Shown: one piece after another, positions 27,634 through 38,713 of the stretch
Numbering within the stretch: the first letter of the stretch is position 1
How the letters are laid out: each line of letters starts with the position of its first letter
Notes under the pieces: model-generated
The model's input: the letters and a program-made list of their open reading frames with translations, nothing else
What the model was told of the DNA's origin: nothing
The model's database searches: none
NCBI RefSeq assembly: GCF_007992215.1
Contig: NZ_BJZV01000014.1
Span: forward strand, 90,985-154,984
From: Methylobacterium gnaphalii
Lineage (GTDB): Bacteria; Pseudomonadota; Alphaproteobacteria; Rhizobiales; Beijerinckiaceae
DNA length: 64,000 nt
Reading direction: 5' to 3'
Position numbers and translations under genes: made by a program

Positions 27634-28767
27634 TCAGGCAGGAAGAGCCGCCACGTTGATCGAGGGACGGGGCGAACCGTTCACCTCGCCGTGATGCGGG
27701 GTGAAGCTGCCCGCGGTCGGCAGATCGACGACGTTGCCGCGGCTGGCCAGGAGTTGCTCGTAGGCAGCAACGTACTTCTTCACCATCACCTCGGCGGTGA
27801 ACTGGCTCTCGAAATGCTTGCGCACGCCGGCACGGGGCAGGTCCTTGGCCTTCAGGCAAGCCTCGACAGCCTGATCCATGTTGTCGACCACGAAGCCGCT
27901 CACTCCGTCCTTGATCACCTCAGGAACAGACCCGTTGCGGAAGGCGATCACTGGCGTGCCGGCGGACATCGCCTCGATCATGACAAGGCCAAAGGGCTCC
28001 GGCCAGTCGATCGGGAAGGCGAGAGCAAGCGCGTTGCCGAGGAAGTCCTTCTTCTGCTCCTCGTTGATCTCGCCAATATACTCGATCAGCGGATCGTGGA
28101 TCATCGGCTCGATCACGTCATCCCAGTAATCCTGGTCCGCCTTGTCGACCTTCGCCGCGATCTTCAGAGGGATCCCCGAACGCTTAGCCATCTCGATGGC
28201 GCGGTCCGGACGCTTCTCCGGGGAGATGCGGCCGAGGAAGGCGAGATAGCCGCCCTTCGACTCCGGATAGTATGGGCAGTTCTCCTTCGGCAGGCCATGG
28301 TGGATGGTAGCCAGCCAGTTGGAATCCTCCGGCATCGGAGTCCGCTGGTTGTCCGAGATCGACACCAGAGGCATGCCAGTAAAGGTCTTGTAGACCGGCA
28401 TGAAGTCCGGCACGTCGAGGCGACCATGCATGGTGGTGAGGGTCTTATGATACAGATCCTCGAACATCGGATACTGCAAGAGATCGATGTGGAAGTGGAT
28501 GATGTCGAACTCGTGAGCCCGGCGATGGACGTGATGCAGCATTGCGAGGTGACCCGCAGTATGATCACGGTAGCCGAGAAGGCGCAGGCCCTCCGGATGG
28601 CAAGCTGCGAGCTTGGCCGAGGTCTCGGAATCGCCGCTGGCGAATAGCGTCACGTCATGGCCCTGACGGACCAGCTCTTCTGTGATCCAAGAAACAACAC
28701 GCTCGGTACCGCCGTAGAACTTGGGCGGGACAGCCTCAGCGAGCGGGGCAACCATTGCGATGCGCAC
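27634..28767 (-). CDS. GT4-family glycosyltransferase
   Basis: A 377-aa GT-B enzyme. The N-terminus MRIAMVAPLAEAVPPKFYGG with GGTERVVSWITEEL is typical of a subgroup of GT4 enzymes. The C-terminal motifs are LAFLGRISPEKRPDRAI and EPFGLVMIEAMSAGTPVIAF (E-x7-E). Its neighbour is a glycogen-debranching type enzyme on the same strand, a pairing I associate with alphaproteobacterial glucan metabolism; the acceptor is unknown. An AGGAGACG-type sequence lies before the ATG. Confidence 0.88.
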   Translation of the reverse strand: MRIAMVAPLAEAVPPKFYGGTERVVSWITEELVRQGHDVTLFASGDSETSAKLAACHPEGLRLLGYRDHTAGHLAMLHHVHRRAHEFDIIHFHIDLLQYPMFEDLYHKTLTTMHGRLDVPDFMPVYKTFTGMPLVSISDNQRTPMPEDSNWLATIHHGLPKENCPYYPESKGGYLAFLGRISPEKRPDRAIEMAKRSGIPLKIAAKVDKADQDYWDDVIEPMIHDPLIEYIGEINEEQKKDFLGNALALAFPIDWPEPFGLVMIEAMSAGTPVIAFRNGSVPEVIKDGVSGFVVDNMDQAVEACLKAKDLPRAGVRKHFESQFTAEVMVKKYVAAYEQLLASRGNVVDLPTAGSFTPHHGEVNGSPRPSINVAALPA

Positions 28768-29232
28768 GAAAACGTCTCCTTGACAGGACGAAACGATGAG
28801 TTGGGGGGGAATGTACGCACGAGGCCTGAGCCGAACATGAACGAAACGGTAGGCTGAGATTTATGGTTCCGCAGGCTTGGCCGTTCGGTGTGGATTTCGG
28901 TGGTGAGTGAGTGGGTGCCCAACCTCCGAACGACGTTTGCGAGGGCGAGCGAAGCTGGTCGGGACAGGCCCGAAGCCTAGCACTACGGGACCGCAACCGG
29001 CGGTTGTGCGCAGCTACCTGACATTGACCGGTCAGGCACGAGCGGATCGAGCCGGCAACGGATCGCTGTCCGATCCGCGTTGAAACCCCGCGATCTTTCT
29101 GTCATAAGCCGCCCCGCGTCGAACCGCCCGGCCGATAGGGCTGCCGTGGCGGTTGCCGTTGCTTCCCGAAGCATCATTCGCGCAGGAATGCCGGACACAC
29201 CGGTCGGCATGCTTTTGCGCCAGGAGAGCCAA
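28768..29232. other. 465-bp divergent intergenic region upstream of rpmI
   Basis: No gene is supported. It must hold the promoter of the glycosyltransferase (leftward) and of rpmI-rplT (rightward). I saw no L20-type leader pseudoknot and no clear intrinsic terminator by eye; frames on either strand have no family resemblance. Confidence 0.4.
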
Positions 29233-29436
29233 ATGCCCAAGCTGAAGACCAAATCGGGCGCCAAGAAGCGCTTCAAGATCACCGGCACCGGCAAGGTAAT
29301 GTACGCCCAGGCCGGCAAGCGCCACGGGATGATCAAGCGGACCAAGAAGCAGATCCGCAACCTGCGCGGCACGACGACCCTGTTCGAGGGCGATGCCGTG
29401 AACGTGAAGAAGTACTTTTTGCCGAACCAGCGCTGA
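29233..29436 (+). CDS. rpmI: 50S ribosomal protein L35
   Basis: A 67-aa basic protein beginning [20 protein letters not shown], diagnostic of bL35, and ending FLPNQR. CAGGAG sits 7 nt before the ATG at 29233, which decides the start over an in-frame extension from 29080. It is followed after 70 nt by rplT. In most bacteria infC precedes rpmI; here infC lies about 4.3 kb upstream with reverse-strand genes between. Confidence 0.97.
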   Translation: MPKLKTKSGAKKRFKITGTGKVMYAQAGKRHGMIKRTKKQIRNLRGTTTLFEGDAVNVKKYFLPNQR

Positions 29437-29506
29437 GCGCTTTCCGGCGAGAACGTCTCTCTTCACCTCAGTCGAGTCTGTTTTTTAGAATCCCAGGAGA
29501 TCTCCC

Positions 29507-29884
29507 ATGGCCCGCGTCAAACGCGGCGTGACCAGTCACGCAAAGCACAAGAAAGTACTGAAGGCCGCCAAGGGCTATTACGGCCGCCGCAAGAATACGA
29601 TCCGTATCGCCAAGCAGGCGGTCGAGAAGGGCATGCAGTATGCCTATCGCGACCGTAAGAATAAGAAGCGCACCTTCCGCGCTCTCTGGATCCAGCGCCT
29701 CAACGCTGCGGTCCGCGAGCATGGCCTGACGTATTCGCGTTTCATCAACGCTCTCGCATTGGCCGGCATCCAGGTCGACCGTAAGGCACTGTCCGAGATC
29801 GCCATCCACGAGCCGGCGAGCTTCGCCGCCATCGTCGAGAAGGCCAAGGCGGCGCTCCCGGCCGAGACCAAGAAGGCAGCCTGA
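29507..29884 (+). CDS. rplT: 50S ribosomal protein L20
   Basis: A 125-aa protein beginning [18 protein letters not shown], with [18 protein letters not shown], the conserved bL20 signature. Family length is about 118-125 aa. CAGGAG lies about 7 nt before the ATG. It assembles early onto 23S rRNA. A strong terminator follows before pheS. Confidence 0.98.
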   Translation: MARVKRGVTSHAKHKKVLKAAKGYYGRRKNTIRIAKQAVEKGMQYAYRDRKNKKRTFRALWIQRLNAAVREHGLTYSRFINALALAGIQVDRKALSEIAIHEPASFAAIVEKAKAALPAETKKAA

Positions 29885-29913
29885 ACTCCCTGCGGAGTTC
29901 TCAGACCTGACAA

Positions 29914-29948
29914 GGCGCGGCGCTCGACAGCGCCGCGCCTTCTTTTTT
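29914..29948 (+). terminator. rho-independent terminator of rpmI-rplT
   Basis: An 11-bp stem GGCGCGGCGCT / AGCGCCGCGCC (29914-29924 and 29929-29939) with a CGAC loop and the tail TTCTTTTTT. It separates the ribosomal-protein transcript from pheST, although partial readthrough is possible. Confidence 0.9.
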
Positions 29949-30016
29949 CGCCGCGCTTGCGCGACTTCACGCAAAGCGCGAAAGCAGCGCGCGCCGCCGC
30001 CGCTCTTGGACAAGCG

Positions 30017-31099
30017 ATGATCGATCTCGAAACCCTCGAACGCGACCTGCTCGGCCAGATTGACACCGCCGCTGACGAAGCCGCCCTCGAAGCCTTGCGC
30101 GTTTCTGCGCTCGGCAAGAAGGGCAGCGTCTCCGAGCTCTTGAAGACGCTTGGCACGATGACGCCGGAGGAGCGCAAGGAGCGCGGCCCGCTCATCAATG
30201 GCCTGCGCGATCGCGTCACCACCGCCCTCGGCACGCGCCGCGAGGCGCTGCAGGGCGCCGCCCTCGAAGCCCGTCTCGCCTCGGAGCGCATCGACGTCAC
30301 GCTTCCGCTGCGCGAGGCGCCGGAAGCCCGCGGGCGCATTCATCCGATCAGTCAGGTCATCGACGAAATCACCGCGATTTTCGCCGATCTCGGCTTCTCG
30401 GTCGCCGAAGGACCGGACATCGAGACGGACGAGTACAACTTCACTGCGCTGAATTTCCCCGAGGGCCATCCGGCCAGGGAGATGCACGACACCTTCTTTC
30501 TGGCGCCGGACCATCTCGGCCGCCGCAAAGTGCTGCGCACGCACACCTCGCCTGTCCAGATCCGCACGATGCGCTCGGTCGAGCCGCCGATCCGCGTCAT
30601 CATCCCGGGTCGCACCTACCGGCACGATTCCGACCAGACACACACGCCGATGTTCCATCAGGTCGAAGGGCTGGTTATCGATCGCCAAGCCAACATCGCC
30701 AACCTGAAATGGGTGCTGGAGAGCTTCGCCCGCGCCTTCTTCGAGGTCGACAGCGTCGGAATGCGCTTTCGCCCCTCGTTCTTCCCCTTCACCGAGCCCT
30801 CGGCCGAGGTCGACATCCAGTGCACGCGCAAGGGCGGCGAGATCCGCTTCGGCGAGGGTACGGACTGGCTGGAGGTGCTTGGTTGCGGAATGGTCCACCC
30901 AAACGTGCTGAAGAACTGCGGACTCGACCCCGATCAGTTCCAGGGCTTCGCCTTCGGCATGGGCATCGACCGGCTCGCCATGCTCAAATACGGCATGCCG
31001 GACCTGCGTCCGTTCTTCGAGGCGGATATGCGCTGGATCGAGCATTACGGCTTCCGGCCGCTCGACGTGCCGAGCCTGGTCGGCGGACTGACAGCCTAA
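30017..31099 (+). CDS. pheS: phenylalanine-tRNA ligase alpha subunit
   Basis: A 360-aa class II aaRS catalytic subunit. An N-terminal coiled coil (about 1-85) contacts tRNA. Motif 2 includes [20 protein letters not shown], and motif 3 is [14 protein letters not shown] near the C-terminus. The ATG at 30017 gives the family N-terminus ([14 protein letters not shown]); the longer frame from 29957 would begin inside the rplT terminator region. pheT follows after 71 nt. Confidence 0.96.
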   Translation: MIDLETLERDLLGQIDTAADEAALEALRVSALGKKGSVSELLKTLGTMTPEERKERGPLINGLRDRVTTALGTRREALQGAALEARLASERIDVTLPLREAPEARGRIHPISQVIDEITAIFADLGFSVAEGPDIETDEYNFTALNFPEGHPAREMHDTFFLAPDHLGRRKVLRTHTSPVQIRTMRSVEPPIRVIIPGRTYRHDSDQTHTPMFHQVEGLVIDRQANIANLKWVLESFARAFFEVDSVGMRFRPSFFPFTEPSAEVDIQCTRKGGEIRFGEGTDWLEVLGCGMVHPNVLKNCGLDPDQFQGFAFGMGIDRLAMLKYGMPDLRPFFEADMRWIEHYGFRPLDVPSLVGGLTA

Positions 31100-31170
31100 G
31101 CCACGATCGTCTCACGGGCCGGGGCTGAGACCCCGGCGGAACGCCTTGGCGTCCGCGAAGGACTGCACCG

Positions 31171-33591
31171 ATGAAATTCACCCTATCCTGGCTCAAGGAA
31201 CACCTCGATACCGAGGCGTCGCTCGAGGCCATCGCCGATACGCTGACCCGGATCGGTCTCGAAGTCGAAGGTATCGAGGACAAGGCGGCTGCGCTGAAGC
31301 CCTACGTCATCGCGAATGTCATCAGCGCCGAACAGCACCCGAATGCCGACCGCCTGCGTGTCTGCATGGTCGATGCTGGCGATGGGGCGCCCCTGCAGGT
31401 GGTTTGCGGCGCGCCGAACGCGCGGGCGGGCATGAAGTCTGTGTTCGCGCCGCCCGGTACATACGTCCCGGGCAAGAACATCACGTTGTCGGTCGGTACC
31501 ATCCGCGGCGTCGAGAGCCGCGGAATGCTCTGCTCGGGTGCTGAACTCGGCCTCGGCGACGATCATGACGGCATCCTCGATCTGCCGGCGGACGCGCCAA
31601 TCGGCATGGCCTACGCCCTCTATGCCGGCCTCGACGATCCGGTCATCGAGATCAACCTGACCCCGAACCGCTCCGACTGCGCCTCGATCCACGGCATCGC
31701 CCGCGACCTCGCTGCGACCGGGATCGGCACACTAAAGCAGGAGTCCTTCCAGCAACTGCGCGGCGAGGGCGCCTGCCCGGTGCCGCTCGCCATCGAGCTC
31801 GGTGAAAACCGCGATCTCTGCCCCTACTTCACGCTGCGCCTCGTGCGCGGCGTGACGAACGGGCCGTCGCCGGACTGGATGCAGGCGAGGCTTCGGGCCA
31901 TCGGCCTGCGCCCAATCAACGCGCTCGTCGACATTACCAACTATCTGACCTTCGACCGTGGCCGGCCGCTGCACGTCTTCGACGCGAAGAAGGTAGCCGG
32001 CGGCCTGACCGTGCGACTGGCCCGCGAGGGCGAGGAGTTGAAGGCGCTCGACGGCCGCACCTACCGGCTCGATGCCGAGACCGTCGTGATCGCGGACCAA
32101 AACGGCGTCGAGTCGATCGGCGGTATCATCGGCGGCGAGGCCTCGGGCTGCGACGCGGACACCACCGACGTGCTGATCGAGTCCGCTCTCTGGAACCCGC
32201 GCAACATCGCCCGGACCGGCCGCCGTCTCGGCGTCATCACCGATGCCCGCTACCGCTTCGAGCGCGGCGTTGATCCGGCCTTCACCCTGCCGGGCCTCGA
32301 CGCGGCGACGCGACTCGTTCTCGACATCTGCGGTGGCACCGCGAGCCAGCCCAGCATAGCCGGCGAGCCGCCCGAGACCGACCACGTCATCGACTTCCCC
32401 TGGACAGAGGTCCGGCGCCTGGCCGGGATCGAGCTGTCGCGGGCCGAGATGAAGGTGACGCTGGAATCGCTCGGCTTCCACGTCGCCGGCAGCGGCGATC
32501 GCGTGAAGGTGCTTACCCCGTCTTGGCGCCCTGACGTCGAGGGCAAGGCCGACCTCGTTGAGGAGATCATTCGCATCGCTGGCCTCGACCGGATCGAGCC
32601 GAAGCCGTTGCTGCGCTCCGAGACGGGCACCGTCGGGCCGAAGCTTACGGTGCTCCAGCGCCGCACACGCAGCGCCAAGCGCGCGCTCGCGAGCCGCGGC
32701 CTCCTCGAAGCCGTGACCTGGTCCTTCATTCGGCACGAGGATGCCAAGCTCTTCAACGGGGGTGGAACAGATCTCGCGCTGGCCAACCCGATCGCATCCG
32801 ACCTCTCGGACATGCGCCCGAGTCTCGTCCCTGGCCTTCTGCGCAGTGCCCAGGCCAATGCCGATCGCGGCTACGGTGACGTCGCCCTGTTCGAGGTCGG
32901 CCAGTGCTTCGAGACGGACCAGCCCGAGGGCCAGAGCATCCGTGCCGCCGCGGTCAGGCGCGGAAGCGCCCGTCACGCGGGCGCCGGCCGGCACTGGAGC
33001 GGCACGATGCCCGTCGTCGATGCCTTTGAGGCGAAGGCCGATGCGCTGGCGCTGCTGACGGCTTTGGGCATTCAGACCGGTGGCCTGCAGATCGTCGCCG
33101 GAGGCCCGGAATGGCTGCATCCCGGCCGCTCGGGCACGCTTCAGTTTGGACCGAAGAATCCCGTCGGCTGGTTCGGCGAGATCCATCCGAAGGCGATGAA
33201 GGCGCTCGACCTCAAGGGCGCGCTGGTCGCCTTCGAGATCACCCTCGACGCGCTGCCGCTGCCGAAATACAAGCCGACCAAGGTCAAGCCGGCGCTGGCG
33301 CTGTCGGACCTGCAGGCGGTCTCGCGCGACTTCGCCTTCGTGGTCGGCCGCGACGTGGCCGCCGCCGACGTGATCCGCGCCGCGCAGGGGGCGGAGCGCA
33401 AGCTCATCACGGGTGTCGAGGTGTTCGACATCTACGAGGGCGTCGGCATCCCCGAGGAGTCCAAGTCCATCGCTGTGGCCGTGCGGTTGCAGCCGGTCGA
33501 GCGCACGCTCACCGATGCAGAGATCGAGGCGGTGAGCGCCAAGATCGTCGCCGAGGTCGCCAAGAAGACCGGGGCGACCCTGCGCGCCTGA
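31171..33591 (+). CDS. pheT: phenylalanine-tRNA ligase beta subunit
   Basis: An 806-aa subunit with all expected domains in order: the N-terminal substrate-binding region ([14 protein letters not shown]), an EMAP-II-like tRNA-binding domain (about 40-150), the B3/B4 editing domain (about 210-370), the B5 domain (about 400-475), a catalytic-like core, and a C-terminal FDX-ACB anticodon-binding domain (about 710-805, [10 protein letters not shown]). It forms an alpha2-beta2 enzyme with PheS. A SEC-C protein gene starts 10 nt after the stop. Confidence 0.96.
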   Translation: MKFTLSWLKEHLDTEASLEAIADTLTRIGLEVEGIEDKAAALKPYVIANVISAEQHPNADRLRVCMVDAGDGAPLQVVCGAPNARAGMKSVFAPPGTYVPGKNITLSVGTIRGVESRGMLCSGAELGLGDDHDGILDLPADAPIGMAYALYAGLDDPVIEINLTPNRSDCASIHGIARDLAATGIGTLKQESFQQLRGEGACPVPLAIELGENRDLCPYFTLRLVRGVTNGPSPDWMQARLRAIGLRPINALVDITNYLTFDRGRPLHVFDAKKVAGGLTVRLAREGEELKALDGRTYRLDAETVVIADQNGVESIGGIIGGEASGCDADTTDVLIESALWNPRNIARTGRRLGVITDARYRFERGVDPAFTLPGLDAATRLVLDICGGTASQPSIAGEPPETDHVIDFPWTEVRRLAGIELSRAEMKVTLESLGFHVAGSGDRVKVLTPSWRPDVEGKADLVEEIIRIAGLDRIEPKPLLRSETGTVGPKLTVLQRRTRSAKRALASRGLLEAVTWSFIRHEDAKLFNGGGTDLALANPIASDLSDMRPSLVPGLLRSAQANADRGYGDVALFEVGQCFETDQPEGQSIRAAAVRRGSARHAGAGRHWSGTMPVVDAFEAKADALALLTALGIQTGGLQIVAGGPEWLHPGRSGTLQFGPKNPVGWFGEIHPKAMKALDLKGALVAFEITLDALPLPKYKPTKVKPALALSDLQAVSRDFAFVVGRDVAAADVIRAAQGAERKLITGVEVFDIYEGVGIPEESKSIAVAVRLQPVERTLTDAEIEAVSAKIVAEVAKKTGATLRA

Positions 33592-33601
33592 GGAGGCGAT
33601 C

Positions 33602-34465
<864 letters not shown>

Positions 34466-34541
34466 CGCACAGCATCTGCGGGCTGCTGGACTAGCGAAGA
34501 AACCGCTCGCTCCCGCGCAGTGTCCTGTTGTGCAGCCAAAT

Positions 34542-34559
34542 CGTTCTGTATACAGAACG
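34542..34559. promoter_or_regulatory. 18-bp perfect palindrome upstream of metB-like gene
   Basis: CGTTCTGTATACAGAACG reads identically on both strands and lies 58 nt before the ATG at 34618. A TGTATACA core is typical of dimeric repressor sites (GntR-type operators among others). The inner CTGT..ACAG has only a 2-nt spacer, so it is not a LexA box. Its position at the promoter of a methionine-pathway gene suggests an operator; the regulator is unknown. Confidence 0.5.
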
Positions 34560-34617
34560 CTGCTAATGGAAGCGGCGGGGCTGCCGCGGCATTCTCGAAG
34601 AGCGAAAGGACGTTCCA

Positions 34618-35781
34618 ATGTCGAAGGAACGCACGGCGCGAACCATCGCTGCAACCAACGGGGTTGCACAGGATACGGCGTTCGGAGCTGTGATCTCGCC
34701 GATCCACCTCTCAACGACCTTCAAGTTTCCTGCCTTCGAGAAACCCGGCCCCTACGATTATTCCCGCCTAGCCAACCCGACCCGAGACCAACTCGCGGAT
34801 ACCATCGCCAAGCTCGAGGGCGGCGCGCGGGCCGTCATGGTGTCGAGCGGCATGGCAGCCCTCGAGCTCGCCCTGTCGAGCCTGCGCCCCGGAGATCTTC
34901 TGGTCGCGCCGCACGATTGTTACGGCGGGACCTATCGCCTCCTCAGCATGCGCGCCGAGCGGGGGCATTATCGCGTCGCCTTCGTCAATCAGGCCGATGA
35001 GCAGGCTCTGGCTGCTGCGCTCGCGCAGCAGCCCCGCGTCGTGCTTATCGAGACGCCGAGCAACCCGCTAATGCGGGTGATCGACATTCGCCGCACAACC
35101 GCACTGGCGAAGGCGGCAGGAGCCGTTGCCGTTGTCGACAACACCTTCCTGTCACCGGCTCTGCAGCAACCGATCAGCCTCGGCGCCGATCTCGTCGTCC
35201 ACTCGACGACGAAGTTCCTGAACGGACATTCCGACGTCATCGGTGGCGCCGTCGTCGCTGCCGACAAGACGATGGGCGAAGAGCTGGCTTCCTGGGCCAA
35301 CACGATCGGCATCACAGGCGCGCCCCTGGACGCCTATTTGACGCTCCGCGGCGTCCGCACGCTCTTCGTTCGCGTCGAACAGCAGCAGAAGACGGCAGCC
35401 GCCATCGCTGCCTTCCTTGAAATCAGCCCGGCCGTGGCACGAGTTCACTATCCCGGCCTCGCGAGCCACCCCGATCACGCGCTCGCCAAGGCTCAGCAGA
35501 GCGGTTTCGGCGCGATGCTCAGCTTCGAACTCGCTGGCGGGCTCGAGGCCGTGCGAGCGTTCGTCGAGGCGGTGCAGATCTTCACCCTGGCCGAGTCGCT
35601 CGGAGGGGTCGAGAGCCTCGTCGCCCATCCTCCGACCATGACTCACGCCGCTATGGATGCTGCGGCTCTTGCAACGGCCGGCATCACGAAAGGCCTGCTG
35701 CGCCTGTCGGTTGGCCTGGAGGCCGAGGAAGATCTGCTGGCCGATCTCGGTCAGGCGCTTGATGCGACCGTAGGGGCTTGA
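34618..35781 (+). CDS. metB: cystathionine gamma-synthase / Cys-Met metabolism PLP enzyme
   Basis: A 387-aa fold-type I PLP enzyme. Visible motifs are PIHLSTTFKF, YDYSRLANPTRDQLAD, and SSGMAALELAL (cofactor phosphate loop). The Schiff-base Lys lies in HSTTKFLNGHSDVIGG, and SLGGVESLVAHPPTMTH is near the C-terminus. Length matches MetB (386 aa in E. coli). It makes cystathionine from an activated homoserine and cysteine, but MetB, MetC and MetZ are hard to separate by sequence alone. AAAGGA is 8-10 nt before the ATG. Confidence 0.85.
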   Translation: MSKERTARTIAATNGVAQDTAFGAVISPIHLSTTFKFPAFEKPGPYDYSRLANPTRDQLADTIAKLEGGARAVMVSSGMAALELALSSLRPGDLLVAPHDCYGGTYRLLSMRAERGHYRVAFVNQADEQALAAALAQQPRVVLIETPSNPLMRVIDIRRTTALAKAAGAVAVVDNTFLSPALQQPISLGADLVVHSTTKFLNGHSDVIGGAVVAADKTMGEELASWANTIGITGAPLDAYLTLRGVRTLFVRVEQQQKTAAAIAAFLEISPAVARVHYPGLASHPDHALAKAQQSGFGAMLSFELAGGLEAVRAFVEAVQIFTLAESLGGVESLVAHPPTMTHAAMDAAALATAGITKGLLRLSVGLEAEEDLLADLGQALDATVGA

Positions 35782-35823
35782 GACCGCGTTGCGTCAACCG
35801 TCTCGGACAAGGCCAATCTGGCG

Positions 35824-36606
35824 TCACGCCTGCGCGGTCTCGCCGCTCAACGGGTTTGCCGGATCCCACGCGTAACTCAGCGTCTCGAACCGCATCGAGC
35901 GGGCATCGACCATGAGCAGACGTCCGACCAGCGACTCGCCGAAGGGCACGATCGCCCTGATCACCTCCATCGCCATCAGCGAACCCATCACGCCGGCCAA
36001 GGCGCCGAGCACACCGGCCTCGGCGCAGGTCGGCACGGCACCGTTCGGCGGCGGGTTCGGGAACAGGCAGCGATAGGTCGGGTTGGGGCGGCCATCCGGA
36101 CCCGCCTCGTGCGCGCGAAGGGTCGTAAGCGAGCCGTCGAATTGGCCCAAGGCCGCCGTCACCAGCGGACGCCGCGCCCGGAAGCAAGCGTCGGAGACGG
36201 CGTAGCGCGTGGCAAAGTTGTCGGACCCGTCGGCGACGACGTCATACTCAGCGGCGAGAGCGGCCGCGCTGTCTTCGGTTAGGCGGCTGGGATGGGAAAC
36301 GACCTTCACATGCGGATTGAGCAGCGAGACCGCCTCGGCGGCGCTTTCGACCTTCAAGCGTCCAATATCCGGCGTCCGGTGGATCACCTGTCTCTGGAGG
36401 TTCGAGAGCGACACCGCGTCGTCGTCGGCGATACCGATCGTGCCGACGCCTGCCGCGGCGAGGTACTGGATTAGCGGCGCTCCGAGCCCGCCGGCGCCAA
36501 CGACGAGCACGCGGGCCGCCTTGAGCCGCGCCTGACCTGGCCCGCCGATGTCGCGCAGGACCAGATGGCGGGCGTAGCGTTCGATTTCGTCGGAGGACAG
36601 GGCCAT
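35824..36606 (-). CDS. MoeB/ThiF/HesA-family adenylyltransferase
   Basis: A 260-aa E1-like enzyme. The nucleotide-binding loop is VVGAGGLGAPLIQYL (35-49), followed by SNLQRQVIHRTPDIGRLK with the catalytic Arg, and DNFATRYAVSD. PTCAEAGVLG carries a conserved Cys. It adenylates the C-terminus of a sulfur-carrier protein (MoaD or ThiS). Unusually, the first zinc Cys of the C-x-x-C pair is Thr (TYRCLF), and there is no second C-x-x-C near the C-terminus, so the structural zinc is probably lost. The start is ATG 36606; it is convergent with metB. Confidence 0.83.
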   Translation of the reverse strand: MALSSDEIERYARHLVLRDIGGPGQARLKAARVLVVGAGGLGAPLIQYLAAAGVGTIGIADDDAVSLSNLQRQVIHRTPDIGRLKVESAAEAVSLLNPHVKVVSHPSRLTEDSAAALAAEYDVVADGSDNFATRYAVSDACFRARRPLVTAALGQFDGSLTTLRAHEAGPDGRPNPTYRCLFPNPPPNGAVPTCAEAGVLGALAGVMGSLMAMEVIRAIVPFGESLVGRLLMVDARSMRFETLSYAWDPANPLSGETAQA

Positions 36607-36794
36607 GTCCGGCACATAATCAGCCGGCAGCGTCAGCGATAGACGGTTGCGCTCGCGCCAGCCTTGCGGCCTCGGTCTGCATCCGTGCCTCTTGCGGCTT
36701 GTCCGCAGCCCAGCGTATCCGCCTCTATGCAATTGTGTTCTCCGAGCTTGTTTAACGCGGCTGCGGCGGGACGCGGCGCGGTGCAGGTGCCGGC

Positions 36795-37970
36795 ATGAGC
36801 CTCGATACGACGTCCCCGGTCGCGCTTGCCCAGGCGCTGATCCGCTGTGCCTCCGTAACGCCGGAGGAGGGTGGGGCGCTCGCATTCCTCGATGACCTGC
36901 TCAGCAAGGCCGGCTTCCGGGTCGAGCGGCCGGTCTTCTCGGAGCCCGGCACGCCGGACATCGAGAATTTCTACGCGCGGATCGGCACGAGCGGCCCCTG
37001 CCTGATGTTCGCCGGCCATACAGACGTGGTGCCACCGGGCGAGCCCTCCGCCTGGAGCCACGGGCCGTTCTCCGGCGAGGTTGCCAACGGCCTGCTTTAT
37101 GGCCGCGGCGCCGTCGACATGAAGGGCGGCATCGCCTGCAAGCTCGCTGCGACCCTGGCCTTCCTCCGCGAGCGGCCGGCTTTTGCCGGCTCGATCGCCT
37201 TCCTCATCACCGGGGACGAGGAGGGGCCAGCCATCAACGGCACGGTGAAGCTGCTCACCTGGGCCAAGGAGCGAGGAGAACGCTTCGACCATTGCCTGCT
37301 CGGCGAGCCGACCAATCCGAGCCGGCTCGGCGAGATGATCAAGATCGGCCGTCGTGGATCGCTCACGGGTGCCATCACCGTGCATGGCCGCCAGGGCCAC
37401 GTTGCTTATCCGCACCGAGCCGAGAACCCGATTCCTGGCCTGTTGCGGCTGTGCTCGGCCCTGCTTTCCACGCCACTCGATGGCGGCACCGCGCATTTCG
37501 ATGCATCGAACCTGGAATTCACCACGGTCGACGTCGGCAATGCAGCGACCAACGTCATCCCGGCGAGCGCGAAGGCGGTGTTCAACATCCGCTTCAACGA
37601 GAGCTGGACCGCCCAAACCCTCGGCGACGAGATCCGCCGCCGTCTCGAAGAGGCTGCCGGTACGGTCGTGCGCTTCAGTCTCGACCTCCAACCCTCGAAC
37701 TCGCCTGCCTTCCTCACCGAGCCCGACGCCTTCGTGGAGTTGGTCTCCGAGGCTATCGCGGCCGAAACCGGACTGACGCCGAAACTCTCGACAACCGGGG
37801 GTACTTCGGATGCCCGCTTCATCAAGGATGCCTGCCCGGTCATCGAGTTCGGTCTCGTCGGCGAGACCATGCACCAGGTCGACGAATGCGTCGCCGTGGC
37901 CGATCTGGAGCGGCTGACGGCGATCTATGGCCGCGTGCTCGACGCCTATTTTTCGAAGGGCGGCTCGTAA
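36795..37970 (+). CDS. dapE: succinyl-diaminopimelate desuccinylase
   Basis: A 391-aa M20 metallo-amidohydrolase of lysine and peptidoglycan (DAP) biosynthesis. Zinc-ligand motifs are [22 protein letters not shown], and the general-base pair DEEGPA. The dimerisation domain spans about 185-300, and the C-terminal [11 protein letters not shown]is is present. It overlaps the 3' end of truA on the opposite strand by 25 bp. Confidence 0.95.
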   Translation: MSLDTTSPVALAQALIRCASVTPEEGGALAFLDDLLSKAGFRVERPVFSEPGTPDIENFYARIGTSGPCLMFAGHTDVVPPGEPSAWSHGPFSGEVANGLLYGRGAVDMKGGIACKLAATLAFLRERPAFAGSIAFLITGDEEGPAINGTVKLLTWAKERGERFDHCLLGEPTNPSRLGEMIKIGRRGSLTGAITVHGRQGHVAYPHRAENPIPGLLRLCSALLSTPLDGGTAHFDASNLEFTTVDVGNAATNVIPASAKAVFNIRFNESWTAQTLGDEIRRRLEEAAGTVVRFSLDLQPSNSPAFLTEPDAFVELVSEAIAAETGLTPKLSTTGGTSDARFIKDACPVIEFGLVGETMHQVDECVAVADLERLTAIYGRVLDAYFSKGGS

Positions 37971-38713
37971 TCGACACCAACGAAGGTGAGCCCGCGGGCC
38001 GGAGCCATCGGTCCGCAGCGGCTGCGGTCGCCGGAAGCAAGGATGTTGGCGACGTCGTCTGCGCTCATGCGCCGGCAGCCGGCGAGCATCAGCGTGCCGA
38101 CCATGAAGCGGACCTGATGGTGCAGGAACGAGCGCGCTGACGTTGCCACGACGATCTCTTCGTGCAGACCCATGGTGCGGGTCTCGACGTCCAACTGCTC
38201 CAGCGTCCGGATCGGGCTGGCCGCTTGGCACTCGGCCGCGCGGAACGCCGAGAAATCGTGGCGGCCGAGCAGCCGGCGACCGGCCTCCTGCATCAGGCCC
38301 GCATCGAGTGGCCAGGGCACGTGCCAGACTTGAGCGCGGGTGATGACGGGCGGCGAGCGTCGGTTGAAAATGCGGTAGCGGTAGTGCCGGCGGATCGCCC
38401 GGTGGCGGGCATCGAAATCGGGGCTGACGATCTCCGCGCTGACGACGGAGACCGGATGCGGGCGCACAAGCGCGTTGATGGCATCGCGCACGGTATCCGT
38501 GCGCCACTCTTTTGCGAGGTCGAGATGCGCAACCTGATGGGTTGCGTGAACGCCCGCATCGGTGCGCCCGGCGCAGGTGAGGCGCACCGTCTCGCCCGAG
38601 AAGCGATGGACGGCAGTCTCGATCGCCTCCTGAACCGTCAGATCTTCAGCCTGCCGCTGCCAGCCGCAGAACGGAGCCCCGTCATACTCGACGACCAGCT
38701 TGTAGCGGGGCAT
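37946..38713 (-). CDS. truA: tRNA pseudouridine(38-40) synthase TruA
   Basis: A 255-aa pseudouridine synthase beginning [18 protein letters not shown], with the catalytic Asp in [11 protein letters not shown]. The C-terminal [13 protein letters not shown] is the second family hallmark. It modifies U38-40 of the anticodon arm. Its ATG overlaps the fmt stop by 1 nt (TGATG), so the def-fmt-truA run on the minus strand is translationally coupled. Confidence 0.95.
   Translation of the reverse strand: MPRYKLVVEYDGAPFCGWQRQAEDLTVQEAIETAVHRFSGETVRLTCAGRTDAGVHATHQVAHLDLAKEWRTDTVRDAINALVRPHPVSVVSAEIVSPDFDARHRAIRRHYRYRIFNRRSPPVITRAQVWHVPWPLDAGLMQEAGRRLLGRHDFSAFRAAECQAASPIRTLEQLDVETRTMGLHEEIVVATSARSFLHHQVRFMVGTLMLAGCRRMSADDVANILASGDRSRCGPMAPARGLTFVGVDYEPPFEK

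Noticed and set aside
29468..31045. A 525-codon minus-strand frame across rplT and pheS
   Set aside because: Antisense to two conserved translation genes and running through a strong terminator.
34542..34559. LexA box
   Set aside because: CTGT and ACAG are separated by 2 nt, not 8, and alphaproteobacterial LexA uses a GTTC-N7-GTTC direct repeat.
34466..34617. SAM-II or other SAM riboswitch upstream of metB
   Set aside because: The conserved cores were not seen; only the 18-bp palindrome stands out.
36633..38507. A 624-codon minus-strand frame across dapE and truA
   Set aside because: It is a shadow of dapE (M20 motifs in the plus frame) with Arg/Gly-rich low-complexity content.
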